Source of the DNA: Qipengyuania spongiae
GTDB taxonomy: Bacteria > Pseudomonadota > Alphaproteobacteria > Sphingomonadales > Sphingomonadaceae
DNA length: 64,000 bases
Reading direction: 5' to 3'
NCBI RefSeq assembly: GCF_026168555.1
Contig: NZ_CP092471.1
Coordinates: 134,501-198,500, forward strand
Part shown: positions 62,189-64,000 of the stretch, one piece after another
Layout: every line of letters begins with the position of its first letter
Position numbering within the stretch: the first letter of the stretch is position 1
Position numbers and translations under genes: made by a program
The notes under the pieces: model-generated
Databases searched by the model: none
Told to the model about the DNA's origin: nothing
Seen by the model: the letters and a program-made list of their open reading frames with translations, nothing else

Positions 62189-62830
62189 TCAGGCGACGAG
62201 CTGTTCGTGATCTGGAGTCGGTTCGTATTCGACCAATTGCTCCAGTCTCGCTCGATCGCTGATTCGGATCAGATCGGGTCTTTCGAGTTGGAAATATCCT
62301 CGTCGGGCGAGGTCGCAGATCGACCGGCTTACGGTGTGCATGGTAAGGCCTAAATGGTCCGCCAAGTCCTGCCGCGACATCGGCAGGTGAAGCGTCTCGG
62401 TGTGCCCATCATAGCGCGAGAAGTTCAGCAGGAACGCCGCAACGCGATCGGATGCGTGGGTGTAGCTGAACAGACGGATCGTGCCTTCGACAGCTTCCAT
62501 CGCTCGGCGCAACGCGGGATGGGGTGTGTTGATATGGATAGGCGAGGTCGTGTCATCGAAGGCCACCTCAAAGGTGTGCCTCTTCAGACGAACATCGGTG
62601 AGCGCTTCGGCGGAGAATTGTCGCAGGCCAATGCCGAACCCGAAAGCATCGCCCGGGCCGACGAAGCGGGAAACCTGTCGGCGGCCGTCGCCGAAATAGT
62701 GGCAGAGGGCGATGAAGCCATCGGTGACTTCATACCACCCGTCCCTGGTGTCCCCCTGTCGATAGGCGGACTGGCCTTTGGAAAGGTCGAAAACGTTGAT
62801 CGGGAAATTCGGTGCTTCTCTCGAAATCAT
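62189..62830 (-). CDS. Crp/Fnr-family transcriptional regulator (FixK-like, no Fe-S cysteines)
   Basis: A 213-residue protein from ATG 62830. An N-terminal cyclic-nucleotide-binding-type fold (YRQGDTRDGWYEVTDGFIAL, VSRFVGPGDAFGFGIG) is followed by the Crp/Fnr helix-turn-helix (MSRQDLADHLGLTMHTVSRS at about 145-175). The Fnr N-terminal cysteine cluster is lacking, as in FixK proteins. It is upstream of, and likely co-transcribed with, the FapF-like gene, and divergent from fixJ, which often activates fixK-type genes. Confidence 0.85.
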   Translation of the reverse strand: MISREAPNFPINVFDLSKGQSAYRQGDTRDGWYEVTDGFIALCHYFGDGRRQVSRFVGPGDAFGFGIGLRQFSAEALTDVRLKRHTFEVAFDDTTSPIHINTPHPALRRAMEAVEGTIRLFSYTHASDRVAAFLLNFSRYDGHTETLHLPMSRQDLADHLGLTMHTVSRSICDLARRGYFQLERPDLIRISDRARLEQLVEYEPTPDHEQLVA

Positions 62831-63114
62831 GCTTGTCTCCAGTCTGATGACGGCGACTCGGTTCGTTCTTCGGGAAAGGGTAGAAGCCTGACAAAGCAGG
62901 AACATCCGTATATGTCCGAATGCCTGCATCGGCCCCGACATGATTGAGATCGGGGATGCGATAGAGTATAGCTCACGGCGCAAGTGAGAGAGATTTGCGC
63001 TTTTGTGAATTCGCAAACGGGCCGAAGGTTTTCCGGTCTATAAGGATTCGAGGATTTCCGCGGAACCGGGCAGCGTCTGAAAAGAACCGGCGGTCGTCTC
63101 CAGTGGGGGGCATC

Positions 63115-63738
63115 ATGGAAAGAGCATCCGTCGAGCGCTCGGGCGCCGTCATTCAACTGGTCGATGATGATCATGCGGTCAGGCGGTCGCAGGCCGTCTT
63201 GCTGCGATCTCTCGGCTACAAAGTGCAGACATGGGTCGACGGGGAGAGCTTTCTTCGGGCTGCTCCATCATTGGGGCCGTCCTGCCTACTCCTCGATCTT
63301 GCGATGCCGAGAGTGGATGGCCTCAAGGTCCAGGCGGAGATGCAGTCTCGCGGCATCCATTGGCCGATCATCTTCCTTTCCGGCACCGCCGACATCCCCC
63401 ACGCCGTAGAAGCCGTGAAGCGCGGGGCGTTGCAATTTCTCGTCAAACCAACTCCGACCGACGAACTTTCGGCGGCTCTGGATGTCGCGCTCGAACATCT
63501 TTCAACGTCGGCCACAAGGCCGAACGGAGAAGCCGCCAAGACGAGGCTTGCTCGCCTTACGAAGCGCGAAAACGATGTTTTGCAGGGCCTGGTTGAAGGC
63601 CTGCCCAACAAAACGATTGCTTACGATCTGGGAATCAGCCCGCGAACGATCGAGGCGCATCGAGCGAACATCATGAAAAAGCTGGAGGCGCCGACATTCG
63701 CGCATGCACTCAAAACCGTCTTCGAGGCTCATCAATGA
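63115..63738 (+). CDS. fixJ: FixJ-family response regulator
   Basis: A 207-residue protein from ATG 63115 (longer upstream frames are not family-like). Receiver domain with Asp61 (LLLDLAMPRVDGLK) and Lys111 (FLVKPTPTDEL), then a LuxR-type helix-turn-helix (LTKRENDVLQGLVEGLPNKT, SPRTIEAHRANIMKKLEAP). It is paired by a four-base ATGA overlap with a FixL-type kinase. In rhizobia FixJ activates fixK; here the divergent Crp/Fnr gene next to the barrel gene is the likely target. Confidence 0.9.
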   Translation: MERASVERSGAVIQLVDDDHAVRRSQAVLLRSLGYKVQTWVDGESFLRAAPSLGPSCLLLDLAMPRVDGLKVQAEMQSRGIHWPIIFLSGTADIPHAVEAVKRGALQFLVKPTPTDELSAALDVALEHLSTSATRPNGEAAKTRLARLTKRENDVLQGLVEGLPNKTIAYDLGISPRTIEAHRANIMKKLEAPTFAHALKTVFEAHQ

Positions 63739-64000
63739 ATTTCGCAGCGGAAAGGAACACCCGCAAGCTCCTGGCTTCCAGCGAAGCGCAGTTGCGATCG
63801 ATCCTTGCGACATCTCCTAGCGCGATGGTGGTCATCGACGAATGGGGAGTAATTTGCGCGTTCAGCGCTGCGGCGGAAACGATGTTCGGGTTCCGAGCGA
63901 ATGAAGTTCTCGGTCGGAACGTTAACGTCCTCATGCCGCAGCCGAATTCGACCTCGCACGACGGATATATTCGAAACTATCTTACCAGTGGCGAGCCACA
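63735..64000 (+). CDS. fixL: FixL-type PAS heme sensor kinase (3' truncated by window edge)
   Basis: The first 88 residues of a larger protein. A helical N-terminus leads into a PAS domain (RSILATSPSAMVVIDEWGVI, FSAAAETMFGFRANEVLGRN, VNVLMPQPNSTSHDGYI). His75 in HDGYI matches the proximal heme ligand of FixL (His200 in Bradyrhizobium FixL), so it should bind heme and sense oxygen. The distal-pocket Arg206 position appears to be Asn81, with Arg80 beside it. The kinase domain lies outside the window. Coupled to fixJ by ATGA. Confidence 0.85.
   Translation, partial: MNFAAERNTRKLLASSEAQLRSILATSPSAMVVIDEWGVICAFSAAAETMFGFRANEVLGRNVNVLMPQPNSTSHDGYIRNYLTSGEP

Overview
The window looks like a chromosomal segment of a GC-rich alphaproteobacterium, most likely Sphingomonadales (Erythrobacteraceae or Sphingomonadaceae). 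This placement is an inference from gene content: an flg/mot layout with a short, hydrolase-less FlgJ, a CtaG-linked fused CoxA-CoxC oxidase, HWE-kinase remnants, GST/VOC clusters and FixLJ. No rRNA, tRNA, CRISPR array, prophage or intact insertion sequence was seen.

Layout. 1-7520: flagellar operon flgF(partial)-G-H-I-J-K-L-motA-motB, plus strand, mostly with overlapping stop/start codons. 7555-10106: a lipoprotein PQQ/sorbosone-type dehydrogenase coupled to a small membrane protein, and an NAD(P)-binding reductase, minus strand. 10258-16898: a terminal oxidase block (CtaG-like, HemJ/CopD-like, CoxB, fused CoxA/CoxC, small membrane protein) with an inverted DUF2231 gene inside it, then an ECF sigma/anti-sigma pair. 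17136-19523: a trimeric autotransporter adhesin with a strong terminator. 19599-25583: a four-gene signalling operon, minus strand (CHASE3-GAF hybrid kinase with three receivers, CheR, CheB without receiver, REC-histidine kinase). 26385-31014: a GST/VOC/DUF1428/RibD-like cluster divergent from an HxlR regulator, with one decayed gene. 31732-39963: an exopolysaccharide cluster (pyruvyltransferase, flippase, four glycosyltransferases). 40352-41325: a decayed HWE kinase/response regulator pair. 41433-55617: mixed metabolism (PD40-PHP hydrolase, NhaC antiporter, Cys/Met PLP enzyme, Hsp70-like protein, PadR pseudogene, prolyl oligopeptidase, esterase, AraC regulator). 54079-57806: ppx-ppk.

58520-64000 is the most interesting part. 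It is a compact Fap-like (functional amyloid) secretion locus: two Asn-rich secreted proteins sharing a C-terminal motif, a periplasmic C39 cysteine peptidase (FapD-like), a further secreted protein that carries a canonical double-glycine leader after a Sec signal peptide, and an outer-membrane barrel with an N-terminal coiled coil (FapF-like). It is flanked by a Crp/Fnr regulator, FixJ, and the start of a FixL with the heme-ligand histidine. The reading offered is an oxygen-regulated surface fibre whose export depends on periplasmic C39 processing. Together with the YadA-like adhesin, the EPS genes, flagella and a CheB/CheR signalling operon, this suggests a surface-attached/motile lifestyle switch. 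That integration is inference.

Decay is visible in several places: the HWE kinase, its response regulator (in-frame TAA), a PadR regulator with a membrane-protein tail, and a PhnB/VOC tail with a frameshift.
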